Below are positions 1 to 5,195 of a stretch of DNA of 5,195 bases, one piece after another. The stretch comes from Litorisediminicola beolgyonensis (GTDB lineage: Bacteria > Pseudomonadota > Alphaproteobacteria > Rhodobacterales > Rhodobacteraceae). Position 1 is the first letter of the stretch, and every line of letters starts with the position of its first letter. The DNA is taken from positions 1 to 5,195 of the forward strand of contig NZ_JBHTMU010000076.1 of the NCBI RefSeq assembly GCF_042679605.1, given 5' to 3'. The translations under genes were made by a program, and so were the position numbers. Under the pieces are notes generated by a model. It saw only the letters and a list, made by a program, of their open reading frames with translations, was not told where the DNA came from and searched no databases.

Positions 1-303
1 GACGGCCCCTGCACCGCCGCCCTCGCCGCGGCCTCCGGGACCGGCCCCGAGACACCGCTCGATCCCCGGCCCGAGACCGTCTTTTCCGACGTACAGCGCG
101 CCCGGCTCACCGCCGCCGCCGACCGGGTGGCCGCGGCGCTCGCCCGCGACCCGATGCTCTGGAGGCGCTGGACCATCCGGCGCAAGGGCCAGATCACCGA
201 TCCGCCCGATTTCTCGGAGCGCTGGCGCCAGATCCGCCACCGCCCCGGCCAGGTCGACCGCCGCCTCGGCGCCTATATCGAGACGCTCAGAGCGGCGATT
301 TGA
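1..303 (+). CDS. C-terminal part of an unrecognised protein (5' end outside window)
   Basis: The frame is open from base 1 and ends at TGA 301-303, giving 100 residues. Almost every third codon position is G or C, as in the other genes here, which supports real coding. The first 20 or so residues are Ala/Gly/Pro-rich. The rest is basic and Trp-rich, with DPMLWRRWTIRRKGQ near residues 55-69, a PPDFSERW segment near 73-80, and a likely C-terminal helix ending in AYIETLRAAI. There is no transmembrane segment in the visible part. I do not recognise the family. A position beside glf fits a glycosyltransferase, sulfotransferase or other polysaccharide gene, but no motif visible here shows that. The stop lies inside the end of the opposing glf gene, so the two genes overlap tail to tail by 17 bp. 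Confidence 0.7.
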   Translation, partial: DGPCTAALAAASGTGPETPLDPRPETVFSDVQRARLTAAADRVAAALARDPMLWRRWTIRRKGQITDPPDFSERWRQIRHRPGQVDRRLGAYIETLRAAI

Positions 304-1432
304 CGAAGGCGGGCATCGGCTCGCCCGCGCCGGTGCGGGCGAGGAAGAGCGCGGCGGTGTCGAGCGCCTCGCGGATGGTCACGTCCATGTCGAGATAGCG
401 GTAGGTGCCGAGCCGGCCCATGAAGGTGACGCCGGTCTCGGCCTCGGCGCGGGCGACATAGGCGCCCAGCATCTCCTTCTCCTCGACCAGCCGGATCGGG
501 TAGTAGGGAATGTCCTCGGGCCCGCATTCGCGCGAGAACTCGCGGTAGAGCACCGAGCCCTCGTGCTCTTCCCAGGGCGAGAAATGCTTGTGCTCGGTGA
601 TCCGCGTCCAGGGCACGTCGCGGTCGCCGTAATTCATCACCGCCGTGCCCTGCCAGTCGCCCTGGGCCGTGAAGCGCTCGAAATCGAGGGTGCGGTAGCC
701 GAGACGCCCCAACTCGTAGCCGAAATAGCCATCGAGCGGCCCCGACCAGAAGACGTGGTCATGATCCTCGGCCATCGCGGGCTCGTACCAGGTCCCTAGC
801 GTCACGGTGATGCCGGGATGGTCGAGGATGCGGGCGACCATCTCGGTATAGCCCTCCTCGGGCATGCCCTGGAACCGGTGGAAGAAGTAGTTGTCGTCGT
901 AGTTGAACCGCACCGGCAGGCGCTTGAGGATCGAGGCCGGAAGCTCGGTCGGCGAACAGCCCCATTGCTTCTCGGTATAGCCCTTGAAGAAGGCCTCGTA
1001 GAGATCGGGCCCGACGAAGCGCAGCGCCTGCTCCTCGAAGGTCTGCGGGTCCTCGATCGAGGTATCGGCCTGCTCGGCGATGAAGGCGCGCGCCTCCTCG
1101 GGGCGGAAGGTCTTGCGGTAGAACTGGTTGATGGTGTGGAGGTTGATCGGCAAGGAGAACACCTCGCCCCGGCTCGTGGTCTTGACCCGGTTCTTGTAGG
1201 GCCTGAAGGCCATGAAGCGGGTGACGTAGTCCCAGACGCCCGCATCGTCGGTGTGGAAGATATGCGGGCCGTAGACATGCACCATGACGCCGGTCTCGGG
1301 ATCGCGCACCGTGTGGCAATTGCCGGCGATATGGTCGCGCCCGTCGATCACCGTGACCTCGTGCCCGGCCTCGGCCAGCGCCCGTCCCGTCACCGCGCCC
1401 GAGAGCCCCGCGCCCACGAAAAGAATCTTCAT
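287..1432 (-). CDS. glf: UDP-galactopyranose mutase
   Basis: This flavoenzyme interconverts UDP-galactopyranose and UDP-galactofuranose in the cytoplasm, supplying galactofuranose for O-antigen, capsule or exopolysaccharide. The 381-residue length matches bacterial Glf (about 365-390). Visible signatures are the N-terminal FAD-binding GAGLSG (7-12), GPHIFHT (55-61), LPINLHTINQFY (94-105), GYTEKQWG (151-158), LPVRFNYDDNYF (172-183), WTRITEHKHF (275-284), YYPI (310-313) and GRLGTYRYLDM (339-349). R175 and R277 align by motif with the two substrate-diphosphate-binding arginines of the E. coli and Klebsiella enzymes. The protein appears intact. ATG at 1432 is chosen because the FAD motif follows directly and GAGGA lies 6 nt upstream; the frame stays open further upstream to about 2077, but that stretch lies antisense to the next gene. 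No other sugar gene is identifiable in the window. Confidence 0.97.
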   Translation of the reverse strand: MKILFVGAGLSGAVTGRALAEAGHEVTVIDGRDHIAGNCHTVRDPETGVMVHVYGPHIFHTDDAGVWDYVTRFMAFRPYKNRVKTTSRGEVFSLPINLHTINQFYRKTFRPEEARAFIAEQADTSIEDPQTFEEQALRFVGPDLYEAFFKGYTEKQWGCSPTELPASILKRLPVRFNYDDNYFFHRFQGMPEEGYTEMVARILDHPGITVTLGTWYEPAMAEDHDHVFWSGPLDGYFGYELGRLGYRTLDFERFTAQGDWQGTAVMNYGDRDVPWTRITEHKHFSPWEEHEGSVLYREFSRECGPEDIPYYPIRLVEEKEMLGAYVARAEAETGVTFMGRLGTYRYLDMDVTIREALDTAALFLARTGAGEPMPAFVKSPL

Positions 1433-1438
1433 CGCCTG

Positions 1439-1443
1439 TCCTC
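1439..1443 (-). promoter_or_regulatory. Ribosome binding site of glf
   Basis: GAGGA on the minus strand sits 6 nt before the ATG at 1432-1430. It decides the glf start, because the reading frame is open for more than 600 bases further upstream. Confidence 0.75.
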
Positions 1444-1592
1444 GCTCAGTCCTTGAAGGGTCTGTCACAGCCTCCGCGCGACGACAACGGCCCCGTCGAG
1501 ACGTCACGGAACCTGCGCATCCGCTCCAAAGTCTCGCCGCATTGATGCGCTTACTTCGGCAAGGTTCTGCCCGTGGGATGGTGCTGCCTTTG

Positions 1593-1617
1593 CCATGCTC
1601 TGGGGGATTTTGCATGG
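1593..1617. repeat. Inverted repeat CCATGC-N13-GCATGG, possible operator
   Basis: Perfect 6-bp arms (1593-1598 and 1612-1617) are separated by 13 bases, so arm centres are 19 bp apart, about two helical turns. It lies 65 bp upstream of the CAP-RTX start, where an operator for a dimeric regulator could be. Arms this short can arise by chance, and no regulator family is implied. Confidence 0.25.
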
Positions 1618-1666
1618 TGATCGCGGACCGTTTCCCTTGGGCGGTTACGACAAAAACGAGCAGAAC

Positions 1667-1671
1667 AAGGA
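1667..1671 (+). promoter_or_regulatory. Ribosome binding site of the CAP-RTX gene
   Basis: AAGGA ends 10 nt before ATG 1682. The spacing is slightly long but within the workable range, and it favours this start over the in-frame upstream ATG at 1595. Confidence 0.6.
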
Positions 1672-1681
1672 CTATCTGCGA

Positions 1682-3079
1682 ATGACATTTTCGGCTGCCG
1701 AACAGTATATGCTGGAGCTGGTCAACCGTGCCCGCCTCGACCCCAAGGGCGAGATCAAGCGCTACGACATCTCCTCGGTCAATGACGACCTGCCCGCGGG
1801 CACCCTGTCCACCCAGACCAAACAGGTCCTGGCCCCCGAGGCGCTTCTGCACGCCTCGTCCCAGGCCCATTCCGGCTGGATGCTGGACAACGACGTGTTC
1901 AGCCATACCGGCGCGGGCGGCTCCTCCTCGAACGATCGCATGCGCGAGGCCGGCTATAACTTCACCGGCTCCTGGAAAAGCGGCGAGAACCTCGCCTGGT
2001 CCGGCTCGACCGGCGCGGTCGATATCGAGGCCGCGGTCGAAAGCTCGCATCGCGACTTGATGCTGAGCGCCAGCCACCGCAAGAACATCCTCAAGGACGA
2101 GTATCGCGAGATCGGCATTGCCCTCGAGGAGGGCGATTTCAACGGCTATAACGCCGCGATGATCACCCAGAACTACGCCGTCTCGGGCCGGTCCGCCTTT
2201 GTCACGGGCGTGGCCTATGACGATGCGGACCGCGACGAGTTCTACTCGATGGGCGAAGGCCGCGGCGGGGTGATCTTCCAGAGCGGCTCGGACGTGGCCG
2301 AAACCGCGCGGGCGGGCGGCTACGCGCTCGAACTGGCGGCCGAGATGACCGAGATCATGGTCGGCTGGTCGGGCGGCGAGGCGCAGGTGCAGATCGACCT
2401 CTCGGGGGGCAATGCCAAGCTCGACCTGGTGGGCGACATGCTGGCCAGCTCCGTCGATCTGGTGATCCAGTCCGGCAACGCCGGGGGCGCCTGCCTCCTG
2501 GGCGTGGACGATCTCGACCTGACCGGCGGCAGCGCCGATGAAACGCTCGAAGGCAATGACGGCGACAACGTCATCGACGGCGGCGCCGGGGATGACACGA
2601 TCAACACCGGCAAGGGCGACGACGCGGCCGAAGGCGGCGCGGGCCGCGACAAGATCAAGGGCCAGAAGGGCGACGACACGCTCTCGGGCGGCGACGACAA
2701 CGACAAGCTGATCGGCCAGGGCGGCAACGACACGCTTTTGGGCGGTGCGGGCCGCGACAAGCTCAAGGGCGGCGGCGGCCGCGACCGGCTCGAAGGCGGT
2801 GCCGACAACGACGTCGTGATCGGTCAGAAGGGCAGCGACATCTTCGTCTTCCGCGACGGCGACGGCTCCGACAAGATCAAGAAGTTCGACCTCGGCGACG
2901 ACACCCTGCTGCTCGACGCCGATCTCTGGGGCGGCGGGATGAGCGCCGACGAGGTGGTCGACACGTATGGCGAGGTCAAGCGCGGCAACATCATCCTCGA
3001 TTTCGGCGATGGCGACGAGATCTGCTTCAAGGGCGAGGACGACCTGTCCGCCCTGGCCGACGACATCTCCTTTCTCTGA
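1682..3079 (+). CDS. CAP-domain RTX protein, predicted type I secreted
   Basis: This is a 465-residue protein in four parts. Residues about 5-170 are a CAP (SCP/PR-1) domain: VNRARLDP, AHSGWMLDNDVFSHTG (62-77, with H63 and H75), GENLAW (101-106), SHRKNIL (131-137), EIGIAL and ITQNYA. Residues about 172-275 are beta-rich and begin with an SdrD-B-like segment whose loop D181-x-D183-x-D185...E192 fits an EF-hand calcium site. Residues 283-390 are 12 exactly phased RTX nonapeptides (GGxGxDxLx type), which bind calcium as a parallel beta-roll. Residues 391-465 are acidic and end in SALADDISFL, typical of uncleaved C-terminal type I secretion signals. There is no N-terminal signal peptide, as expected for that route. 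Start 1682 is supported by AAGGA upstream and by the CAP domain beginning at once. CAP-domain activity in bacterial secreted proteins is largely unknown, so adhesion, matrix or hydrolytic roles cannot be separated. No transporter gene is nearby. Confidence 0.92.
   Translation: MTFSAAEQYMLELVNRARLDPKGEIKRYDISSVNDDLPAGTLSTQTKQVLAPEALLHASSQAHSGWMLDNDVFSHTGAGGSSSNDRMREAGYNFTGSWKSGENLAWSGSTGAVDIEAAVESSHRDLMLSASHRKNILKDEYREIGIALEEGDFNGYNAAMITQNYAVSGRSAFVTGVAYDDADRDEFYSMGEGRGGVIFQSGSDVAETARAGGYALELAAEMTEIMVGWSGGEAQVQIDLSGGNAKLDLVGDMLASSVDLVIQSGNAGGACLLGVDDLDLTGGSADETLEGNDGDNVIDGGAGDDTINTGKGDDAAEGGAGRDKIKGQKGDDTLSGGDDNDKLIGQGGNDTLLGGAGRDKLKGGGGRDRLEGGADNDVVIGQKGSDIFVFRDGDGSDKIKKFDLGDDTLLLDADLWGGGMSADEVVDTYGEVKRGNIILDFGDGDEICFKGEDDLSALADDISFL
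2222..2257 (+). other. EF-hand-like calcium loop inside the CAP-RTX protein
   Basis: Residues 181-192 (DADRDEFYSMGE) have Asp at loop positions 1, 3 and 5 and Glu at position 12, the canonical EF-hand ligand spacing. The following GEGRGGV resembles the DxGExGxxGV pattern of SdrD-B-type repeats. It is separate from the RTX calcium array about 90 residues downstream. Metal binding is inferred. Confidence 0.55.
2528..2851 (+). repeat. RTX array 1: 12 tandem 27-bp units
   Basis: Twelve consecutive nonapeptide units with no insertion or deletion, from GSADETLEG to QKGSDIFVF. Units vary from near-consensus (GAGDDTINT, QGGNDTLLG) to basic variants (GAGRDKIKG, GAGRDKLKG, GGGRDRLEG), where an acidic or amide residue before the conserved Asp becomes Arg. 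The most N-terminal unit is degenerate. Unit 8 (2717-2743) matches a unit of the neighbouring RTX gene at 26 of 27 bases. Confidence 0.9.
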
Positions 3080-3101
3080 TCTCCGCCCCTTGCGGGCGAC
3101 A

Positions 3102-3137
3102 AGACGGGCCCGGGAGCAGCCGCTCCCGGGCCCGTTT
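3102..3137. terminator. Strong hairpin, probable bidirectional terminator
   Basis: A perfect 14-bp GC-rich stem (3104-3117 with 3122-3135) closes a 4-nt loop. It can extend by a G-T wobble (3103/3136) and an A-T pair (3102/3137). It lies 22 bases after the stop of the CAP-RTX gene and 29 bases from the stop of the opposing RTX gene. The downstream T tract is short on both strands (GTTTG on +, GTCTTGT on -), so termination rests mainly on the stem. A weaker 5-bp hairpin (3084-3088 with 3094-3098) precedes it. Confidence 0.85.
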
Positions 3138-3166
3138 GCGTTCGGGGTCGGCCTCCGGACCCGGGA

Positions 3167-5195
3167 TCAGACGAAGGTCACGTCGCCGGCATCGAAATCG
3201 CGGGCCTTCACCCCTTCCAGCAGCACGCCGCCACTGTCCCAGTCGAGCCAGAGCCCGTCGGCATCGGCATGGTCGATCAGCGCCTTCAGCTTGCGCGCGC
3301 CCATCTCCAGCTCGAGCACGTCCTGGCCGGAGCGGAAATCCGTGATCACATCCTGCCCCTCGCCTGCGCGGAAGACGAAGACATCCCCCGACTTGCCACC
3401 CGAGAGGATATCGTCGCCGGTACCGCCGGTGATCCGGTCGCGCCCGGCCTTGCCTGTGATCACATCGGCTCCATCCTCGCCCAGGAGGATATCGTCGCCG
3501 CCACCGCCGTTCATCCGGTCGTCGCCCGCACCGCCGCGCAGCCCGTCATTGCCGCCACCGCCCGCGAGCAGGTCGTCGCCCGCCTCGCCATCCATCCAGT
3601 CATTGCCCTTGGCGGCCTTGATCACATCGTCGCCTGCACCGCCCAGGAGCGTGTCGTCGTCCTTGCCGCCCTTGAGCACGTCGTCATCGTCGCCGCCCAC
3701 GAGCCGGTCATTGCCCGCGGACCCCTTGAGCAGGTCGTCGCCCGCGCCGCCCTTGAGCAGGTCGTCATCCTTGCCGCCCAGAAGCGTGTCGTTGCCGCCC
3801 TGCCCGTCCAGGCTGTCGTCGCCGCCCTTGCCCGCGATCTTGTCGTCGCGATCGCGGCCGATCAGGTCGTCATCCTTGCCCTTGCCCTTCAGGGTCAGCC
3901 CCGGGCGCGGCACATAGGTCGGCTCGGGCGCCTCGGGGGCGGGGGTCGGAGCCGGACGCGGCGCCGGGGCCGGGGCCGGTGTCGGCTCCTGATCAGTGTC
4001 CTCGTCCCGTGTCGACCCGGAGGGCCGCCCGGCCGCGTCCTTTGCCGCGTCCTCGGCTTCCTGGGCGCTGTCATAGGCCTCGCGCAGCGGCTCGAAGGGC
4101 CCCGGCCCCTCGTCGGCCTCGGGCGTCGGCGCGGGCGCGTTCGGAGCCCAGCTCGACGGTGCGGGAAAGGGGTTTTCCGGCCAGGGCTCGGGATCGGGCT
4201 GATCGCCCACCCGCTCCAGGCGCGGCGGCCGGGTCCCGGCGATCTCCAGCGCGCCGCGCAGCAGCTCCTCGTCGAGCGTCCGGCCATCGGCGCTCCAGAT
4301 CTCGGTGACGTCACCGCGCACGGTGATCCGCGCACCGGTGGCGGTCTCATGGATCACCACCTCGCGCGTGTCGTAAAACATCGGCGTGTAGCTCAGGTCG
4401 ATCACGTCGCGGCCGAGCTCGAAATCGGCGATCACGTCGCGGGCGCCGTCATGGATCAGCACGAAGCGATCGGCGCCGTCGCGCCCCTCCATCCGGTCCG
4501 CTCCCGCCCCGTCGATCAGCAGGTCGTCCCCCCGCGTGCCGACAAGGCTCTCGGCGCCCGCACCGCCCTCGCGGGTCACGCCCGTCACCGCGATCTTGAA
4601 GCGGCTGAGACCCGCCGCCGCCTGGCTCGCCGCGACCGCCTCGAGACCGGCCTCGGTCGCGACCATGGCCAGCGCCTCGACATTGGCAAGCCCCAACCCG
4701 GTGTCATGGGCCAGCGTCTCGCGATGCACGAGACGGCCGCTTTCGGTCAGCGAGAACAGGCTCACGCCGTCGTCGCCGCCGCCTGCCAGGACCCGCAGCT
4801 CGTCGCCGAACCGCGCCACGGCCAGCGCCGAGACCGCGCCGAACCGCGTCTCCAGCCCGTCGATCAGGTGATCGGTGACGGTGAGCCCGCCCTCGGCATC
4901 GATCCGCACCACGCTCAGCGCGCCGCTGTCGCCGGTCAGCGGACGCGAGGCGAGAATGGCGAAGCTCTGCCCGAAGGCGGTGACGGTCTCGAGCGCGCTG
5001 ACGCCCTGCATCAGCGACAGCCCCTCTTCGGCGCCGAGCGTGTCGCGGGCGGCGATGCCGCCGGTCTTTCCCAGCGCGAAGCTCTGCAGTTGCGCATCGC
5101 CGCCGGTCGCGGCCAGGAGCACCGTGCGGCCGCCGATCTCGAGCGTGGCGAGCTGCGCCGCGCCCTCGTCCAGGGCCGCCGTCCCGGCCCGCGCG
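3167..5195 (-). CDS. Large RTX protein with propeller-like repeats and two RTX modules (5' end outside window)
   Basis: The frame is open from the window edge to TGA 3169-3167, giving 675 visible residues; the true start lies beyond 5195. From the N-terminal side: propeller-like repeats (to about 4584); a first short RTX block plus an M10-C-like segment (about 4567-4259); a linker rich in Pro, Ala and acidic residues (about 4237-3899); 19 exactly phased nonapeptides (3883-3371); and a C-terminal region (3370-3167) ending in ARDFDAGDVTFV, typical of type I secretion substrates. No cysteine occurs in the visible part, as usual for proteins folding outside the cell by this route. The propeller plus M10-C-like module resembles, from memory, large calcium-binding proteins of roseobacters. 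Adhesion or matrix structure is a reasonable guess, but no catalytic motif is visible. A GTG at 5122-5120 could be read as a start, but the propeller repeat runs through it and there is no supporting evidence. Confidence 0.92.
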   Translation of the reverse strand, partial: ARAGTAALDEGAAQLATLEIGGRTVLLAATGGDAQLQSFALGKTGGIAARDTLGAEEGLSLMQGVSALETVTAFGQSFAILASRPLTGDSGALSVVRIDAEGGLTVTDHLIDGLETRFGAVSALAVARFGDELRVLAGGGDDGVSLFSLTESGRLVHRETLAHDTGLGLANVEALAMVATEAGLEAVAASQAAAGLSRFKIAVTGVTREGGAGAESLVGTRGDDLLIDGAGADRMEGRDGADRFVLIHDGARDVIADFELGRDVIDLSYTPMFYDTREVVIHETATGARITVRGDVTEIWSADGRTLDEELLRGALEIAGTRPPRLERVGDQPDPEPWPENPFPAPSSWAPNAPAPTPEADEGPGPFEPLREAYDSAQEAEDAAKDAAGRPSGSTRDEDTDQEPTPAPAPAPRPAPTPAPEAPEPTYVPRPGLTLKGKGKDDDLIGRDRDDKIAGKGGDDSLDGQGGNDTLLGGKDDDLLKGGAGDDLLKGSAGNDRLVGGDDDDVLKGGKDDDTLLGGAGDDVIKAAKGNDWMDGEAGDDLLAGGGGNDGLRGGAGDDRMNGGGGDDILLGEDGADVITGKAGRDRITGGTGDDILSGGKSGDVFVFRAGEGQDVITDFRSGQDVLELEMGARKLKALIDHADADGLWLDWDSGGVLLEGVKARDFDAGDVTFV
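3371..3883 (-). repeat. RTX array 2: 19 tandem 27-bp units
   Basis: Nineteen nonapeptides run from KGKDDDLIG to GKSGDVFVF in perfect 9-residue phase. Many carry Lys in the turn (GKDDDLLKG, GDDDDVLKG, GKDDDTLLG, AKGNDWMDG). Two adjacent units share an identical 17-base stretch (3723-3739 and 3750-3766, exactly 27 bp apart), pointing to growth by tandem duplication. Array length and conservation imply a long calcium-dependent beta-roll. Confidence 0.9.
3899..4237 (-). other. Pro/Ala-rich and acidic linker between the two RTX modules
   Basis: This encodes about 113 low-complexity residues. First comes a Pro-rich part (PDPEPWPENPFPAP), then an acidic, Ala-rich probable helix (YDSAQEAEDAAKDAA), then an acidic stretch (TRDEDTDQEP), then a nearly regular Pro-Ala run (TPAPAPAPRPAPTPAPEAPE). 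It is probably extended and flexible, acting as a spacer. The frame is maintained with no stops. Confidence 0.75.
4259..4567 (-). other. Internal RTX block with M10-C-like segment
   Basis: About four nonapeptide-like units (including ESLVGTRGDDLLIDGAGADR) end in GADRFVLI and lead into DVIADFELGRDVIDLS, the conserved cap that normally closes an RTX array near a protein's C terminus. A beta-rich stretch follows, ending WSADGRTLDEELL. This resembles a terminal serralysin-type (M10-C) module, but here about 360 further residues follow. Confidence 0.75.
4584..5195 (-). other. Propeller-like repeat region of the large RTX protein
   Basis: Three full units and a partial one, each about 51-56 residues, share the outline VSAL...G...VLA.GGDDG.SLF.L...G.L...DTL. 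Unit boundaries fall at the repeated (V/E)-(S/A)-A-L motif: SALETV, SALAVA and EALAMV. A hydrophobic strand, a Gly/Asp turn, and a second strand ending in a Gly turn is the pattern of beta-propeller blades of the lactonase/YVTN type. Four visible blades are too few to close a ring, so more should lie beyond 5195. Confidence 0.6.

Larger units (their letters stand above)
1433..1681. promoter_or_regulatory. Divergent intergenic region between glf and the CAP-RTX gene
   Basis: These 249 bases separate two divergently transcribed genes and so should contain both promoters. The half nearest the CAP-RTX gene (about 1590-1680) is visibly richer in A and T than the surrounding coding DNA, as expected of a control region. 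I could not identify a convincing -35/-10 pair for either direction. An inverted repeat at 1593-1617 is the only discrete element besides the two ribosome binding sites. No tRNA, small-RNA or riboswitch structure was recognised. Confidence 0.5.

Noticed and set aside
818..1456. Plus-strand open frame of 212 residues opposite glf
   Set aside because: It is fully antisense to a clear, complete glf and its translation has no recognisable motif. High GC readily leaves such frames open.
1595..1681. Upstream ATG start for the CAP-RTX gene adding 29 residues
   Set aside because: The added residues are not a signal peptide or part of the CAP domain and lie in promoter-like DNA. ATG 1682 has an AAGGA site and begins the CAP domain directly.
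1433..2077. N-terminal extension of glf to a 596-residue protein
   Set aside because: The FAD-binding motif begins right after the ATG at 1432, which has a good GAGGA site. The extra residues look like no Glf homologue and lie antisense to the CAP domain.
2320..2808. Minus-strand open frame antisense to RTX array 1
   Set aside because: It is a Ser/Pro-rich shadow of GC-rich repeat codons, with no ribosome binding site or recognisable domain.
3371..3883. Regular 27-bp periodicity as a possible CRISPR array
   Set aside because: The period is continuous coding for nonapeptides without unique spacers, and units differ at many positions while keeping the protein motif.
2967..3917. Long + strand open frame of 316 residues, Ser/Pro-rich
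   Set aside because: It runs antisense through RTX array 2 and across the terminator. Its composition is what the reverse of Asp/Gly repeat codons produces, and it matches no family.
3895..4350. Alternative Arg/Pro-rich frames on both strands over the linker
   Set aside because: They are frame shadows of the low-complexity Pro/Ala linker. The main frame continues uninterrupted into known RTX sequence on both sides.
5120..5122. GTG as the real start of the large RTX gene
   Set aside because: The frame stays open to the window edge and the upstream residues (AQLATLEIGGRT) fit the propeller repeat, so this is most likely an internal Val.

Overview
The window looks like chromosomal DNA of an alphaproteobacterium, most likely the Rhodobacteraceae (roseobacter group). 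The evidence is high GC with strongly GC-biased third codon positions, and two convergent RTX (calcium-binding nonapeptide) genes whose C-terminal secretion regions and module types resemble proteins I recall as common in that family. This is inference from sequence style; no rRNA or marker gene is present.

Layout from left to right. (1) Positions 1-303, + strand: the C-terminal 100 residues of an unrecognised protein. (2) Positions 287-1432, - strand: a complete UDP-galactopyranose mutase (glf), the enzyme that supplies UDP-galactofuranose for surface polysaccharides; its 3' end overlaps the first gene tail to tail by 17 bp. (3) Positions 1433-1681: a divergent intergenic region with ribosome binding sites at both edges and one small inverted repeat. 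(4) Positions 1682-3079, + strand: a complete 465-residue protein with a CAP (SCP/PR-1) domain, an SdrD-B-like segment with an EF-hand-type loop, 12 RTX nonapeptides and a C-terminal type I secretion region. (5) Positions 3080-3166: a short convergent intergenic region holding a very strong hairpin, probably a terminator shared by both strands. (6) Positions 3167-5195, - strand: the last 675 residues of a larger RTX protein, open at the window edge. It carries propeller-like repeats, a first short RTX/M10-C-like module, a Pro/Ala-rich linker, a second array of 19 exactly phased nonapeptides and a C-terminal secretion region.

The genes suggest a cell-surface or matrix theme: a nucleotide-sugar enzyme for galactofuranose-containing glycan beside two predicted calcium-folding proteins exported by a type I secretion system. 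No ABC transporter, membrane fusion protein, tRNA, rRNA, CRISPR array, insertion sequence or phage gene is visible. All recognised families are known. The points worth a second look are the domain architectures, the paired RTX arrays with near-identical 27-bp units in inverted orientation, and the shared terminator. I do not see convincing evidence of a wholly new system.
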